From assembly GCA_003075315.1 (NCBI GenBank), contig QDFQ01000003.1:1-64000 (forward strand): a stretch of 64,000 bases of DNA, in the 5' to 3' direction. Positions 45,386 to 53,517 of the stretch are shown piece by piece. A program made the position numbers and the translations under genes. This DNA is from Arthrobacter sp. TPD3018 (GTDB taxonomy: Bacteria > Pseudomonadota > Alphaproteobacteria > Sphingomonadales > Sphingomonadaceae). Numbering within the stretch: position 1 is the stretch's first letter; each line of letters opens with the position of its first letter. Under the pieces are notes generated by a model that did not search any database, was not told where the DNA came from, and saw only the letters and a list, made by a program, of their open reading frames with translations.

Positions 45386-46753
45386 TCAGACAAATGCGCG
45401 CGCCGGCAGGGTCACGCGCGCGACGAGGCCGCCGCCCTCGCGTGCTTCCAAGGTCAACGCGCCGCCATGCAGGCTGGCGAGCTCGCGCACGATCGCAAGG
45501 CCAAAGCCATGGCCTTCGCCGCGTTCGTCCAGCCGCACACCCGCCTGGGTGACGCGGCTGCGTTCCTCCTCAGGAATGCCGGGGCCGTCGTCAGTGACAG
45601 TCAGCACAAGCCGCCGCGCATCGTTGGGATCGAGCGACGTGGACACCTGCACCATGCTGCGCGCATGCTGCGCAGCATTGTCGAGCAGATTGCCGAGCAA
45701 TTCGTCGAAATCCTGTGGCTCGATCGCCGCGACCGGATCGCCGCGCACATCGGCAGTGATTGCGAGGCCACGGTCGCCATGCAGCCGACTGACTGCTTGC
45801 ACCAGATCCGCAACCGCGGGGCGTACCGCCGTGCTGGCGCGGGTATCGACCAAACCGGCACGGGCACGGGCAAGGTGATGGCGGATCGTCGCATCGATCC
45901 GCTCGACCTGCGCGGCCCCCTCCGCATCTGCGCGCAGCCGCAACGCCAGCGTCGCGACCGGCGTCTTCAGCGCATGCGCGAGGTTTGCCGCGGACTGGCG
46001 CGCGGTGGCAAGCGCCTGCGCGCGATCTGCGGCAAGCGCGTTGAGTTCGGCGGCGAGGCCCCGCAGCTCAACGGGCTGGTCCTCATCGACCCGCTCCGCT
46101 TCACCCGCCCGGATCGCGGCGAGCTGCGCGCGCAGCCGGGCAAGCGGCTTCAGTCCGAGCCGCAGCTGCACCAAGGTCGCCGTCGCGAGCAGCCCGGCGA
46201 GAATCGCCAGCGCGGCGAGCAGCGGCACCAGCGCCTCGCGCAACGGCCGCGCGATCACCCCGCGCGGCGCGGCGGCGAACAGCGTCACCGGGCCGCTGCG
46301 CGTCGTCAGCACCAGTCGCCGCGCATGCAGGCGCGCGCCGCTCGCATCGGTGCCGTCCACGCCCTGCGGCCCGGCGTCGGGTAGCGGCGCTGCGCCCGGC
46401 GGTGGCGGACCGGGCGGTCCCGGCAGATGCGGGCCGGGTCGCGCGGCGTCGGGCCGGGGCACGAACCGATCCGTCGAGCCGATGGCGCCGCCCGGTGCCT
46501 CGATCCGCCACAACCAGTCGCGCCCCGCGTCCAGCGCCCCCTGTCGCTGCGCCAGCGCCGCGCGATCGACCCGGCCGTCGCCATCGACGACGCTCGCCGT
46601 CAGCGCGATTTCGGCATCCAGCCGCCGGTCGATGCCTTCGGTAACGACGCGCTCCAGCACGCCCGCGATCGCCCAGCCGGCGATGCCCAGCGCCGCCAGA
46701 ATTGCCACCGCCGACAGCAGCAGCATCCGCCCCTGCAACGACCTCGGCATCAT
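45386..46753 (-). CDS. Sensor histidine kinase, PhoQ-like
   Basis: A 455-aa inner-membrane kinase with two helices (MLLLSAVAILAALGIAGWAI and VPLLAALAILAGLLATATLV) around a periplasmic domain that holds a striking Pro-rich run (LPGPPGPPPPGAAPLP). Then HAMP-like linker, H-box ANLAHALKTPVATLAL, N-box NLLDNAAQHAR, DDGPGIP and GFGLAIVREL. The start ATG at 46753 overlaps the regulator stop by four bases (ATGA). An ATG at 46771 would add six residues. The LAHALKTP H-box belongs to the PhoQ-like group. It forms a pair with the regulator and faces the OB-fold protein gene. Confidence 0.88.
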   Translation of the reverse strand: MMPRSLQGRMLLLSAVAILAALGIAGWAIAGVLERVVTEGIDRRLDAEIALTASVVDGDGRVDRAALAQRQGALDAGRDWLWRIEAPGGAIGSTDRFVPRPDAARPGPHLPGPPGPPPPGAAPLPDAGPQGVDGTDASGARLHARRLVLTTRSGPVTLFAAAPRGVIARPLREALVPLLAALAILAGLLATATLVQLRLGLKPLARLRAQLAAIRAGEAERVDEDQPVELRGLAAELNALAADRAQALATARQSAANLAHALKTPVATLALRLRADAEGAAQVERIDATIRHHLARARAGLVDTRASTAVRPAVADLVQAVSRLHGDRGLAITADVRGDPVAAIEPQDFDELLGNLLDNAAQHARSMVQVSTSLDPNDARRLVLTVTDDGPGIPEEERSRVTQAGVRLDERGEGHGFGLAIVRELASLHGGALTLEAREGGGLVARVTLPARAFV

Positions 46754-47421
46754 GATCCGGACCCGCCGCATGTCAGGCGGTAGCCGCGCCCACGGATCGT
46801 CTCGATCCGGTCGGCGCCGATCTTGCGACGCAGCCGGCCGACGATCACCTCCAGGCTGTTCGAATCGACATCGGCATCGCCTTCGTAGACGCGCTCGAGC
46901 AGGTCGAGCCGCTCGATCACCGCCTCCTTGCGCAGCATCAGTGCCGACAGCACGCGCCATTCGAACGCGGTCAGCTTCAGCGGCAGGCCGTCGAGCTCGA
47001 AATGCCCGATCTGCGTGTCGAACGACAAAGGCCCACAGGTCAGCACCGGCTGCGCATGCCCCGCGGCGCGGCGGACGAGCGCGCGCAGCCGCATCATCAG
47101 CTCCTCGACGCGGAACGGCTTCACCAGATAATCGTCGGCGCCCGCCTTGAACCCGGAGACCTTGTCGGACCAGCCATCGCGCGCGGTCAGGATCAGCACC
47201 GGCAGCGCGCGCCCCGCCGCCCGCCATTCGCGCAGCACCGTGATGCCGTCCTTGCCGGCAAGGCCCAGATCCAGGACGGCCGCGTCATAGGCCTCGGTCT
47301 CGCCCAGATGCGCGGCGTCGATGCCGTCGGCGATCAGGTCGACCGCGCAATTCTCGGCACGCAGCGCGCGCGCGATCGCCGGGCCCAGTTCGCCATCGTC
47401 CTCGACCAGCAATATCCGCAT
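46750..47421 (-). CDS. PhoP/OmpR-family response regulator
   Basis: A 223-aa regulator: receiver (ILLVEDDGELG, phosphorylation site in AAVLDLGLAG, DDYLVKPFRVEEL) and OmpR-type winged helix (LKLTAFEWRVLSALMLRKE, ending TIRGRGYRL). It is encoded upstream of and coupled to the PhoQ-like kinase. It probably binds its own promoter region: an inverted repeat and CCG-rich direct repeats lie 50-65 bp upstream. The chosen start MRILLVEDDG at 47421 is standard; upstream codons give a non-conserved extension. Confidence 0.9.
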   Translation of the reverse strand: MRILLVEDDGELGPAIARALRAENCAVDLIADGIDAAHLGETEAYDAAVLDLGLAGKDGITVLREWRAAGRALPVLILTARDGWSDKVSGFKAGADDYLVKPFRVEELMMRLRALVRRAAGHAQPVLTCGPLSFDTQIGHFELDGLPLKLTAFEWRVLSALMLRKEAVIERLDLLERVYEGDADVDSNSLEVIVGRLRRKIGADRIETIRGRGYRLTCGGSGS

Positions 47422-47470
47422 GCCGCTTGTCCCCCAGTGCGCTCCACTATGTCCGCAGGCTAAACCGAAA

Positions 47471-47488
47471 CTGAACCGCATGGTTCAG
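47471..47488. promoter_or_regulatory. Inverted repeat in the regulator/OB-fold divergent promoter
   Basis: CTGAACC-GCAT-GGTTCAG, 7-bp arms with 4-bp spacer, in the 127-bp gap between the divergent regulator and OB-fold genes. The left arm extends into CCGAAACTGAACC, which also reads as a direct repeat. It could bind the PhoP-like regulator and control both directions. Confidence 0.45.
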
Positions 47489-47548
47489 CGGGCGTCGGAT
47501 GCGAATCGGTAGACCGTCTCCATCAACCCCAAGTCATGGAGACGCAGC

Positions 47549-48274
47549 ATGGGTAGTTTCAGGAACCGTTTGAAGGAAAAGCTGACGCTGGAGCATCGCC
47601 AATGGGCGGCGCTGGGCGCGGTGGTGGTGCTCGCCGCGAGCGCGGGCGGTGCCGGCGCGATGGCGATGACGCGGCCGTCGATCGAAATGGCGCCGACCGT
47701 CGCCACGCCGATCGCCAAGCTCGCCTCGAGCAGCGGTATCGTCACGGTGAAGGGCCGCGTCGCCGAGGTATTCGGCAACCGCATCGTCGTGCAGGACGCC
47801 AGCGGCCGCGCGATGATCGACGCCGGGCCCGATGGCGCAAGCAACCTCACTACCGGTGCGCCGGTGATGGTGCAGGGCCGCTACGATCAGGGCCAGCTGC
47901 GGGCGCAGTTCCTCGTCGGCCCGAACGGCGCGGTCGAAGCCGTCGGCCCGGCGCACCCGCCGCACGGCCCCGGCGCGCCGCCGCCGCCTCCGGGTGCCGG
48001 CCCTGCCGGCCCGCCGCCGCCCCCGCCGGGAGCTGGCCCCGCCGGTGCGCCCCCGCCGCCGCCCGGCGCTGGACCTGCCGGAGCCGGTCCGACCGGCGCA
48101 CCGCCGCCGCCGCCTGCCGGCCCGAACGGTGTCGCCCCGCCGCCCCCGCCGCCGGGTGCAGCGGGCGCTCCGCCGGCCGCCGGCGCCCCGGTGCCGCCGC
48201 CCGCAGGTGCCCGTCCGCCGGCCCCCGCGGCAGGCGCCCCCATCGCGCCGCCGCCCGCCGCTCCGGCGCGCTGA
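47549..48274 (+). CDS. Secreted/membrane OB-fold protein with long proline-rich tail
   Basis: A 241-aa protein. After a basic N-terminus (FRNRLKEKLTLEHRQW) comes one membrane helix (AALGAVVVLAASAGGAGAM), then a short OB-fold-like domain (GIVTVKGRVAEVFGNRIVVQ, about 65-125) resembling YgiW/DUF5666 proteins, and from about 138 a 100-residue tail of Gly, Ala and Pro with several runs of five or six Pro. The polyproline runs would need EF-P for translation. Its gene faces the PhoP/PhoQ-like pair, so it is probably part of their regulon or signal, inferred only from position. I cannot name a specific function. Confidence 0.7.
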   Translation: MGSFRNRLKEKLTLEHRQWAALGAVVVLAASAGGAGAMAMTRPSIEMAPTVATPIAKLASSSGIVTVKGRVAEVFGNRIVVQDASGRAMIDAGPDGASNLTTGAPVMVQGRYDQGQLRAQFLVGPNGAVEAVGPAHPPHGPGAPPPPPGAGPAGPPPPPPGAGPAGAPPPPPGAGPAGAGPTGAPPPPPAGPNGVAPPPPPPGAAGAPPAAGAPVPPPAGARPPAPAAGAPIAPPPAAPAR

Positions 48275-48375
48275 TGTGACGAGCCGGCTGCCCTCATCGG
48301 GCGGCCGGCTTTTCCTAGATCACGCGAAGACGCGACGATGGCGCGTTCCGGCCGGTGCATGCGCGTGACTCCAGC

Positions 48376-48458
48376 CGTCATCCCAGCGAAGGCTGGGATC
48401 TCCTAGAGAGGGCGCGCGCCGCTTACCGCGAAAGACCCCAGCCTTCACTGGGGCGACG
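48376..48458. repeat. REPIN-like element, family A, copy 5
   Basis: Arms CGTCATCCCAGCGAAGGCTG and CTTCACTGGGGCGACG. It lies in the 291-bp convergent gap between the OB-fold and glutathione S-transferase genes. Just after it, TTCGCGTCTTCGCGCG is a small low-complexity run. Confidence 0.8.
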
Positions 48459-48565
48459 CAAAACCCTGACAATCGGCTGACATCGAAAGGGCCGCGCCCG
48501 CGGCAAGGCGCTCCCCTTCGCGTCTTCGCGCGATCACACCATCATCACGCGAACCCCAGCCGGTT

Positions 48566-49183
48566 TTACCCCGCCCCGATCGCCGCATCGTCCAGTGCCG
48601 CCGCGCGGACCAGCGCCTCGCGGCTTGCCAACCGGCCCGCATAATCCTCGAACGCCGCGCGCTTGGGCAGTGACCCGAATTGCAGCCCCCACATCACCTG
48701 CGCCCCGACATAGACGTCCGCCGCGGTGAACCGATCGCCGGCAATGTACGGATGCGCCGCGACCGCGCGCTCCAGCACGTCGACCATGCGATCGTAATTG
48801 CCGTATCCCGCCATCCGCTCCTGCTCGGCGGTCGGCGCGACGCCCATCGACCGGTTGGTGATCGCCTGCTCCGCCGGCCCTGCGGCGAAGAACAGCCAGC
48901 GGTAATAATCCGCGCGCTCGTCGTCGGTTGGCGCCAGCCCGGCGTCCGGAAATGCCTCCGCGCAATAGGCGCAGATCGCCGCGCCTTCGGTCACCACATG
49001 GCCGCGGTGGACGATCGCGGGCACCTTCGCCATCGGGTTGATCGACAGATACGGCTCGGCCTTCATCGTCGTCGCATAATCGAGCAGCACGACGTCATAG
49101 GGCGCGCCGGTTTCCTCGAGCATCCAACGCGCGATCCGGCCGCGCGACATCGGGTTGGTGTACAGCGTCAGATCGGCGGTCAT
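48566..49183 (-). CDS. Glutathione S-transferase
   Basis: A 205-aa two-domain enzyme. The thioredoxin-like N-domain has LYTNPMSRGRIARWMLEETG with the candidate active Ser, NPMAKVPAIVHRGHVVTEGA with cis-Pro and the glutathione-binding TEGAAI (usual E-S replaced by E-G), and the all-alpha C-domain (YIAGDRFTAADVYVG) with the N-capping Asp. It conjugates glutathione to electrophiles or acts as a reductase. It follows the dienelactone hydrolase gene by 10 bp on the same strand, so the two form an operon. Confidence 0.88.
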   Translation of the reverse strand: MTADLTLYTNPMSRGRIARWMLEETGAPYDVVLLDYATTMKAEPYLSINPMAKVPAIVHRGHVVTEGAAICAYCAEAFPDAGLAPTDDERADYYRWLFFAAGPAEQAITNRSMGVAPTAEQERMAGYGNYDRMVDVLERAVAAHPYIAGDRFTAADVYVGAQVMWGLQFGSLPKRAAFEDYAGRLASREALVRAAALDDAAIGAG

Positions 49184-49193
49184 CGCACACCCC

Positions 49194-50051
49194 TCACAGC
49201 TGCTTGCGGAACAGGTCGAGCATCCGCCCCCAGGCGCGCTCGGCCTGTGGCTGGTTGTAGACCTTGCTGTCGATGACGCACCAGCCGTGCATGGCGTCCG
49301 CATAGACCTGGATGTCCGCCGGGCGCTTCGCCGCGGCGAAGGCGTCGCGCAGCACGGTCTTGTCGTTCGGGCTGCGCGCATCGTCGTTGCTGGCGATCGC
49401 GATCAGATAGCCGCCGGCAAGCTTCGGGACCAGCCGGTGCGGGCTGTCCGGCGCCTCGCTGACCAGACCTGCGCCATGGAAGGATGCGCCGGCATGCACG
49501 CGGTTCGACACCGCGGCGGCGGTGCGCAATACCATCGGTCCGCCCATGCAATAGCCGGCGCTGCCGATGTGCCGCTTGGTGTCGACCTCCTTCTGCTTGT
49601 CGAGGAAGGCGACGAAGGTCGTCCCGTCGCGCGTCACTGCATCCGCGGTGAGTGCCGCACGCCACGGCATGATCTTGTCGCGCACCGCGGGCTGGTCGAA
49701 CGATTCGCCGGGCTGGACGATCGGCGACTTTGTCGAGCGGTAGAATTGATTGACGACCAGCACCGCATAGCCTTCGCCCGCCAGCCGGTCCGCCATCTGC
49801 CGGAACGCCGGCCGCAGCCCCATGATGTCCGGCCATATCAGCACGCCCGGATGCTTGCCGCTGGCCGGTGCGGTGAAATAGGCGTCGCACTGCCCGTCGG
49901 GCGTCGTGATCGTGACGTCGCGGCCCTTCACCGGTTTGGCGTCGGCCGAGGTCGGCAGCAGTGCCGCCATGCCCACCGCACCGGCAGACGCGCCCAATTG
50001 GCGGCGGGTGAGATGGGTGGCGTTATCGGCTTCGGTGATCTCGTCGCACAT
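49194..50051 (-). CDS. Dienelactone hydrolase family protein with Tat-like signal
   Basis: A 285-aa alpha/beta hydrolase. The N-terminus has LTRRQLGASAGAVGMAALLP, a twin-arginine-like export signal preceded by about 15 hydrophilic residues. The DLH fold follows with nucleophile Cys in GSAGYCMGGP and His in MHGWCV. DLH enzymes open cyclic enol-lactones; many homologues have unassigned ester substrates. It is co-directional with the GST gene 10 bp downstream. The 347-bp gap upstream contains a family B and a family C element. Confidence 0.87.
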   Translation of the reverse strand: MCDEITEADNATHLTRRQLGASAGAVGMAALLPTSADAKPVKGRDVTITTPDGQCDAYFTAPASGKHPGVLIWPDIMGLRPAFRQMADRLAGEGYAVLVVNQFYRSTKSPIVQPGESFDQPAVRDKIMPWRAALTADAVTRDGTTFVAFLDKQKEVDTKRHIGSAGYCMGGPMVLRTAAAVSNRVHAGASFHGAGLVSEAPDSPHRLVPKLAGGYLIAIASNDDARSPNDKTVLRDAFAAAKRPADIQVYADAMHGWCVIDSKVYNQPQAERAWGRMLDLFRKQL

Positions 50052-50146
50052 ACGGCCTCTCCTGATGTTGCGGGGAGGCTAATCGAGTGCGGCGTGAGGC
50101 TCCAGTCGGAAAAGCGTTTGGCCAAAGACCTTTGCCCCAACCAAAT

Positions 50147-50242
50147 CGTCATTCCCGCGCAGGCGGGAATCCGGACGCGCTACCGTCTCGATTCCATCGC
50201 GGACGTCAGAGGTTATGGATCCCCGCCTGCGCGGGGATGACG
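50147..50242. repeat. REPIN-like element, family B, copy 3
   Basis: Arms CGTCATTCCCGCGCAGGCGG and CCTGCGCGGGGATGACG. The core contains GACGCGCTACCGTCTCG and AGGTTATGG, partly similar to copies 1 and 4. Confidence 0.8.
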
Positions 50243-50275
50243 ACAGTGGGGGAAAGACGGCCGCCCCGCCCACCC

Positions 50276-50383
50276 CGTCACCCCGGACTCGTTCCGGGGT
50301 CCACCGGGCCGCAGGGGGACGGCAAGCGCCTCCAGCCTTCCCCCTCGCCGCAGCGTGGACCCCGGACCAAGTCCGGGGTGACG
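50276..50383. repeat. REPIN-like element, family C, copy 8
   Basis: A 108-bp element in the same orientation as copy 1, with CGTCACCCCGGACTCGTTCC and CCAAGTCCGGGGTGACG arms. It ends 15 bp beyond the stop of the aldehyde dehydrogenase gene, 33 bp from a family B element. Confidence 0.85.
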
Positions 50384-50398
50384 GAAGGAGAGGAACCC

Positions 50399-51979
50399 TT
50401 ACCGCGGGCTCGCCTCACGCTCGCCGTCGAGCCGCCGCGCGATGCCCCACGGATTGGCGTCGTCCAGCGCCGCCGGCAGCAGCGCCGGTGCCAAGTTCTG
50501 GAAACACACTGGCCGCAGATAGCGCGCGATGGCGAGCGTGCCGACCGAGGTGGTGCGCCCGTCGCTCGTCGCGGGGAAGGGGCCGCCATGCACCATCGCC
50601 GGCGCCACCTCGACACCCGTCGGCCAGCCGTTGGCGAGGATGCGACCCACGCGGCGCGCGATCACCGGCACAAGGCGTGCGGCATCGGCCTCGTCGGCAG
50701 CATCCATCTGCAGCGTCGCGGTCAGCTGGCCTTCAAGGCCCGCGATCACGCGCGCGATCTCACCCATGTCGCGGCAGCGCACGAGGACCGACGACGATCC
50801 GAACACCTCATGGCTCAGCGCGCGGTCGGCAAGGAACGCCTCGGCCGTCGTGTCGAAGATCGCGCCGACCGCCTGGTTGACGCCATCGCCCACCTTGCCG
50901 CGCGCGACGGTCTTCACCGCATCATGGCCGGCAAGCGCGTCGACGCCCTGTTCGAAGCTCGCATGGATGCCCGGCGTCAGCATCGTTGCCGGTGCCGCCT
51001 CGGTCATCGCCGCCGCGGCAGAGGCGATGAACGCATCGAGATCGGGGCCGTCGATCGCCAGCACCAGACCGGGGTTGGTGCAGAACTGGCCCGCGCCCAT
51101 CGTCAGCGACGCGATAAATTCCTTGCCCAGCGCCTCGCCCCGGGCCGCGAGCGCGGCGGGGAACAGCACGACCGGGTTGATGCTCGACATTTCGGCATAG
51201 ACCGGGATCGGTTCCTCACGCTCGGCGGCGATGCGGACCAGCGCAAGACCACCGCCGCGCGATCCGGTGAAGCCCACCGCCTGAATACGCGGGTCGCGGA
51301 CCAGTGCGCCACCAAGCTCGTTCGTCTCGCCGGGCAGGTACGAGAAGACGCCCGCGGGCAGACCGCTGTCCTTCACCGCTTGGCTGATCGCCCGCGCGAC
51401 CAGCTCGCCGGTGCCCGGGTGCGCCGGATGGCCCTTCACGACGACGGGGCAGCCCGCAGCGAGTGCCGAGGCGGTGTCGCCACCCGCGACCGAGAAGGCG
51501 AGCGGGAAGTTCGATGCGCCGAACACCGCGACCGGCCCGATCGCGACGTTGACGCGGCGCAGGTCGGGGCGCGGCAGCGGCGCACGGTCCGGCATCGCGG
51601 GATCGATCGTCGCGTCGAGGAAGTCGCCCTGCCGCACGACGCCCGCGAACAGCTTCAGCTGGCCGACGGTCCGCCCGCGCTCGCCCTCCAGCCGCATCCG
51701 CGGCAGGCCGCTTTCCGCCATCGCGCGCACGATCAGGTCATCGCCGATGGCCACGATATTGTCAGCAATCCGGTCGAGGAACGCCGCCCGACTCTCCGGA
51801 TCGGTCGCTGCAAAGGCGGGGAAGGCGGCATCGGCCAGCGCGCAGGCCTCCGCCACCGCATCGGCACCCGCCGACGAGAAATCGGGCGTGAGCGTCTCGC
51901 CGGTCGCAGGGTTGACCGCGGTGAAACGGGTCTCGGCCTGGCGAGTGTCGCCGCCGATCAGCAGGGCGCCGTCGATCAT
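50399..51979 (-). CDS. NADP-type aldehyde dehydrogenase (2-oxoglutarate semialdehyde dehydrogenase-like)
   Basis: A 526-aa ALDH of the class that oxidises 2,5-dioxopentanoate (alpha-ketoglutarate semialdehyde) in sugar-acid, hydroxyproline or pentose breakdown. [20 protein letters not shown] is the signature N-terminal cofactor stretch of this class (normally FxWNFP in others). The base Glu is in [12 protein letters not shown] and the nucleophile Cys in [16 protein letters not shown] lies eight bases before the ATG. The sequence TTAGTCAGACATT just upstream (51997-52015) is close to FadR-type GntR operator patterns, so repression by such a regulator is possible; none is encoded here. Confidence 0.87.
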   Translation of the reverse strand: MIDGALLIGGDTRQAETRFTAVNPATGETLTPDFSSAGADAVAEACALADAAFPAFAATDPESRAAFLDRIADNIVAIGDDLIVRAMAESGLPRMRLEGERGRTVGQLKLFAGVVRQGDFLDATIDPAMPDRAPLPRPDLRRVNVAIGPVAVFGASNFPLAFSVAGGDTASALAAGCPVVVKGHPAHPGTGELVARAISQAVKDSGLPAGVFSYLPGETNELGGALVRDPRIQAVGFTGSRGGGLALVRIAAEREEPIPVYAEMSSINPVVLFPAALAARGEALGKEFIASLTMGAGQFCTNPGLVLAIDGPDLDAFIASAAAAMTEAAPATMLTPGIHASFEQGVDALAGHDAVKTVARGKVGDGVNQAVGAIFDTTAEAFLADRALSHEVFGSSSVLVRCRDMGEIARVIAGLEGQLTATLQMDAADEADAARLVPVIARRVGRILANGWPTGVEVAPAMVHGGPFPATSDGRTTSVGTLAIARYLRPVCFQNLAPALLPAALDDANPWGIARRLDGEREASPR

Positions 51980-52072
51980 GGATGTGCCTCTTGTCGAAGA
52001 TAATGTCTGACTAATTGTAGGGTGGCACGACGCTGCGGACAATGACGGAATGTGTTCCTGCCTTTCTCACAC

Positions 52073-52155
52073 CGTCACCCCAGCGCAGGCTGGGGTCTTT
52101 CGCGGCTCTTGTCCCGCGCCATCGGCAAAAGACCCCAGCCTGCGCTGGGGTGACG
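52073..52155. repeat. REPIN-like element, family A, copy 6
   Basis: Arms CGTCACCCCAGCGCAGGCTG and CCTGCGCTGGGGTGACG with near-perfect pairing over 25 bp. It lies in the gap between two same-strand genes, 32 bp past the SDR stop. Confidence 0.82.
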
Positions 52156-52186
52156 CCATGTGGCGTATGGTCCGGGAAGGGGCGCT

Positions 52187-53044
52187 CTACAAAAACGCCC
52201 GTCCTCCCGTCACCGGGATCGTCGCGCCCGTGATATAGCTCGATTCATCGCTCGCCAGCAGCACATAGGCGGGCGCCAGTTCCGCCGGTTGCGCGGCCCG
52301 GCCCAGCGGCGTGTTCTCACCGAACGTCTTCACCGCTTCCGGCGGCATGGTCGACGGGATCAGCGGCGTCCACACCGGCCCCGGTGCCACCGCATTCACG
52401 CGGATCTTCCGCTCCGCCAGCATCTGCCCTAGGCCGGAGGTGAAATTGTAGATCGCACCCTTCGTCGTCGCATAGGCGAGCAATTGCTGGTTGGGGTCCT
52501 GCGCGTTGATCGACGTCGTGTTGATGATCGACGCGCCTTCGCCCATGTGCGCGACCGCCGCCTTCGACAGATAGAACATGGAATGGATGTTGGTGGCGAA
52601 GGTCAGCTGCCATTCCTCGTCGGCGATATCCTCCAGCTTTTCGAAGCTGCGCTGGTGCGCGGCATTGTTGACCAGCACGTCGATCCGCCCGAACGCCTCC
52701 GCCGCCCGGGCGATCACGGTGCGGCAATGATCGGGTTGCGACAGGTTGCCCGCGACGAGCAATGCCTGCCGCCCCTCCGCCTCGACCAGCGCCTTCGTCG
52801 CCTCGGCATCGTCATGTTCGTCGAGATAGGCGATCAGCACGTCGGCGCCCTCGCGCGCGAAAGCCAAGGCGACCGCGCGGCCGATGCCGCTGTCGCCGCC
52901 GGTGACGATCGTCTTCTTGCCCGCCAGCCGGCCGGAACCCTTGTAGCTCGCCTCGCCATGGTCGGGGCGCGGGTCCATGTCCTCGGTACGGCCGGGGATC
53001 GCCTGCTGCTGTTCGGGATAGGGCGGGGTGGGGTAATCGGTCAT
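52187..53044 (-). CDS. SDR family oxidoreductase
   Basis: A 285-aa classical-type short-chain dehydrogenase with an extended N-terminus (PPYPEQQQAIPGRTEDMDP) that marks the YhdF/YghA/general-stress group. TGGDSGIGRAVALAF binds NAD(P), NNAAHQ is motif II, and the catalytic triad is S in NTTSINAQD, YATTK for Tyr and Lys. Substrate is unknown; homologues are often stress-induced. It is divergent from the cobalamin operon, separated by about 145 bp from the riboswitch. Confidence 0.9.
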   Translation of the reverse strand: MTDYPTPPYPEQQQAIPGRTEDMDPRPDHGEASYKGSGRLAGKKTIVTGGDSGIGRAVALAFAREGADVLIAYLDEHDDAEATKALVEAEGRQALLVAGNLSQPDHCRTVIARAAEAFGRIDVLVNNAAHQRSFEKLEDIADEEWQLTFATNIHSMFYLSKAAVAHMGEGASIINTTSINAQDPNQQLLAYATTKGAIYNFTSGLGQMLAERKIRVNAVAPGPVWTPLIPSTMPPEAVKTFGENTPLGRAAQPAELAPAYVLLASDESSYITGATIPVTGGRAFL

Positions 53045-53150
53045 GGGGCAACTCCTTCGCTCCGGCCAACCGATCGCCTGCGTGCCCGTTCCGACATATC
53101 AACCTGGATCAATGAAGTCGCTTCGGCACCGGCATGGCGGCGGCGCGGCA

Positions 53151-53179
53151 TTGACGCCCCGGCCCGTCTGACCGTAAGG
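53151..53179 (+). promoter_or_regulatory. Candidate promoter of the cobalamin operon
   Basis: TTGACG at 53151-53156 and, after 17 bp, a weak GTAAGG. It is placed right to make the riboswitch leader. The -10 is poor, so this is a tentative call. Confidence 0.3.
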
Positions 53180-53189
53180 GCGCGGCCGT

Positions 53190-53366
53190 GAAAGGTCCCC
53201 GGAGACGGGGTCAAAAGGGAAGCCGGGATGCGCAACGGGAGGCGCGGATCCGGCGCTGCCCCCGCAACTGTGACCGGCGAGCTGGTCCCCATCGAGCCAC
53301 TGGGTCCGCGACGGACCTGGGAAGGCGGGGACACAGGCGACGACCCGGAAGCCAGGAGACCTGCCT
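53190..53366 (+). ncRNA. Cobalamin riboswitch
   Basis: About 175 nt upstream of btuB with all core elements of the class: AAAAGGGAAGCCGG near 53213, CCCCCGCAACTGTGACCGG near 53260 (the CCCGCAACTGT core), and the B12 box GCCAGGAGACCTGCC at 53351-53365. Binding of adenosyl- or other cobalamin would lower expression of the downstream btu genes. About 150 nt separate the B12 box from the btuB ATG. I see no strong intrinsic terminator in this part, which suggests control of translation or of Rho access. Confidence 0.93.
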
Positions 53367-53517
53367 TTCGCCGTCGATCCTTCGCGCGGACGGGGTGTGC
53401 CGGGCGGACGAGGGAACCCCCTCGATGCGAGCGACATCCGCCGTGCGCGAATGGTCGCGCACGGTCAAAAGGCCGCCGCGCGCGATCCGTCGCGTGCGGT
53501 CATAAGGGGTGTGCCCA

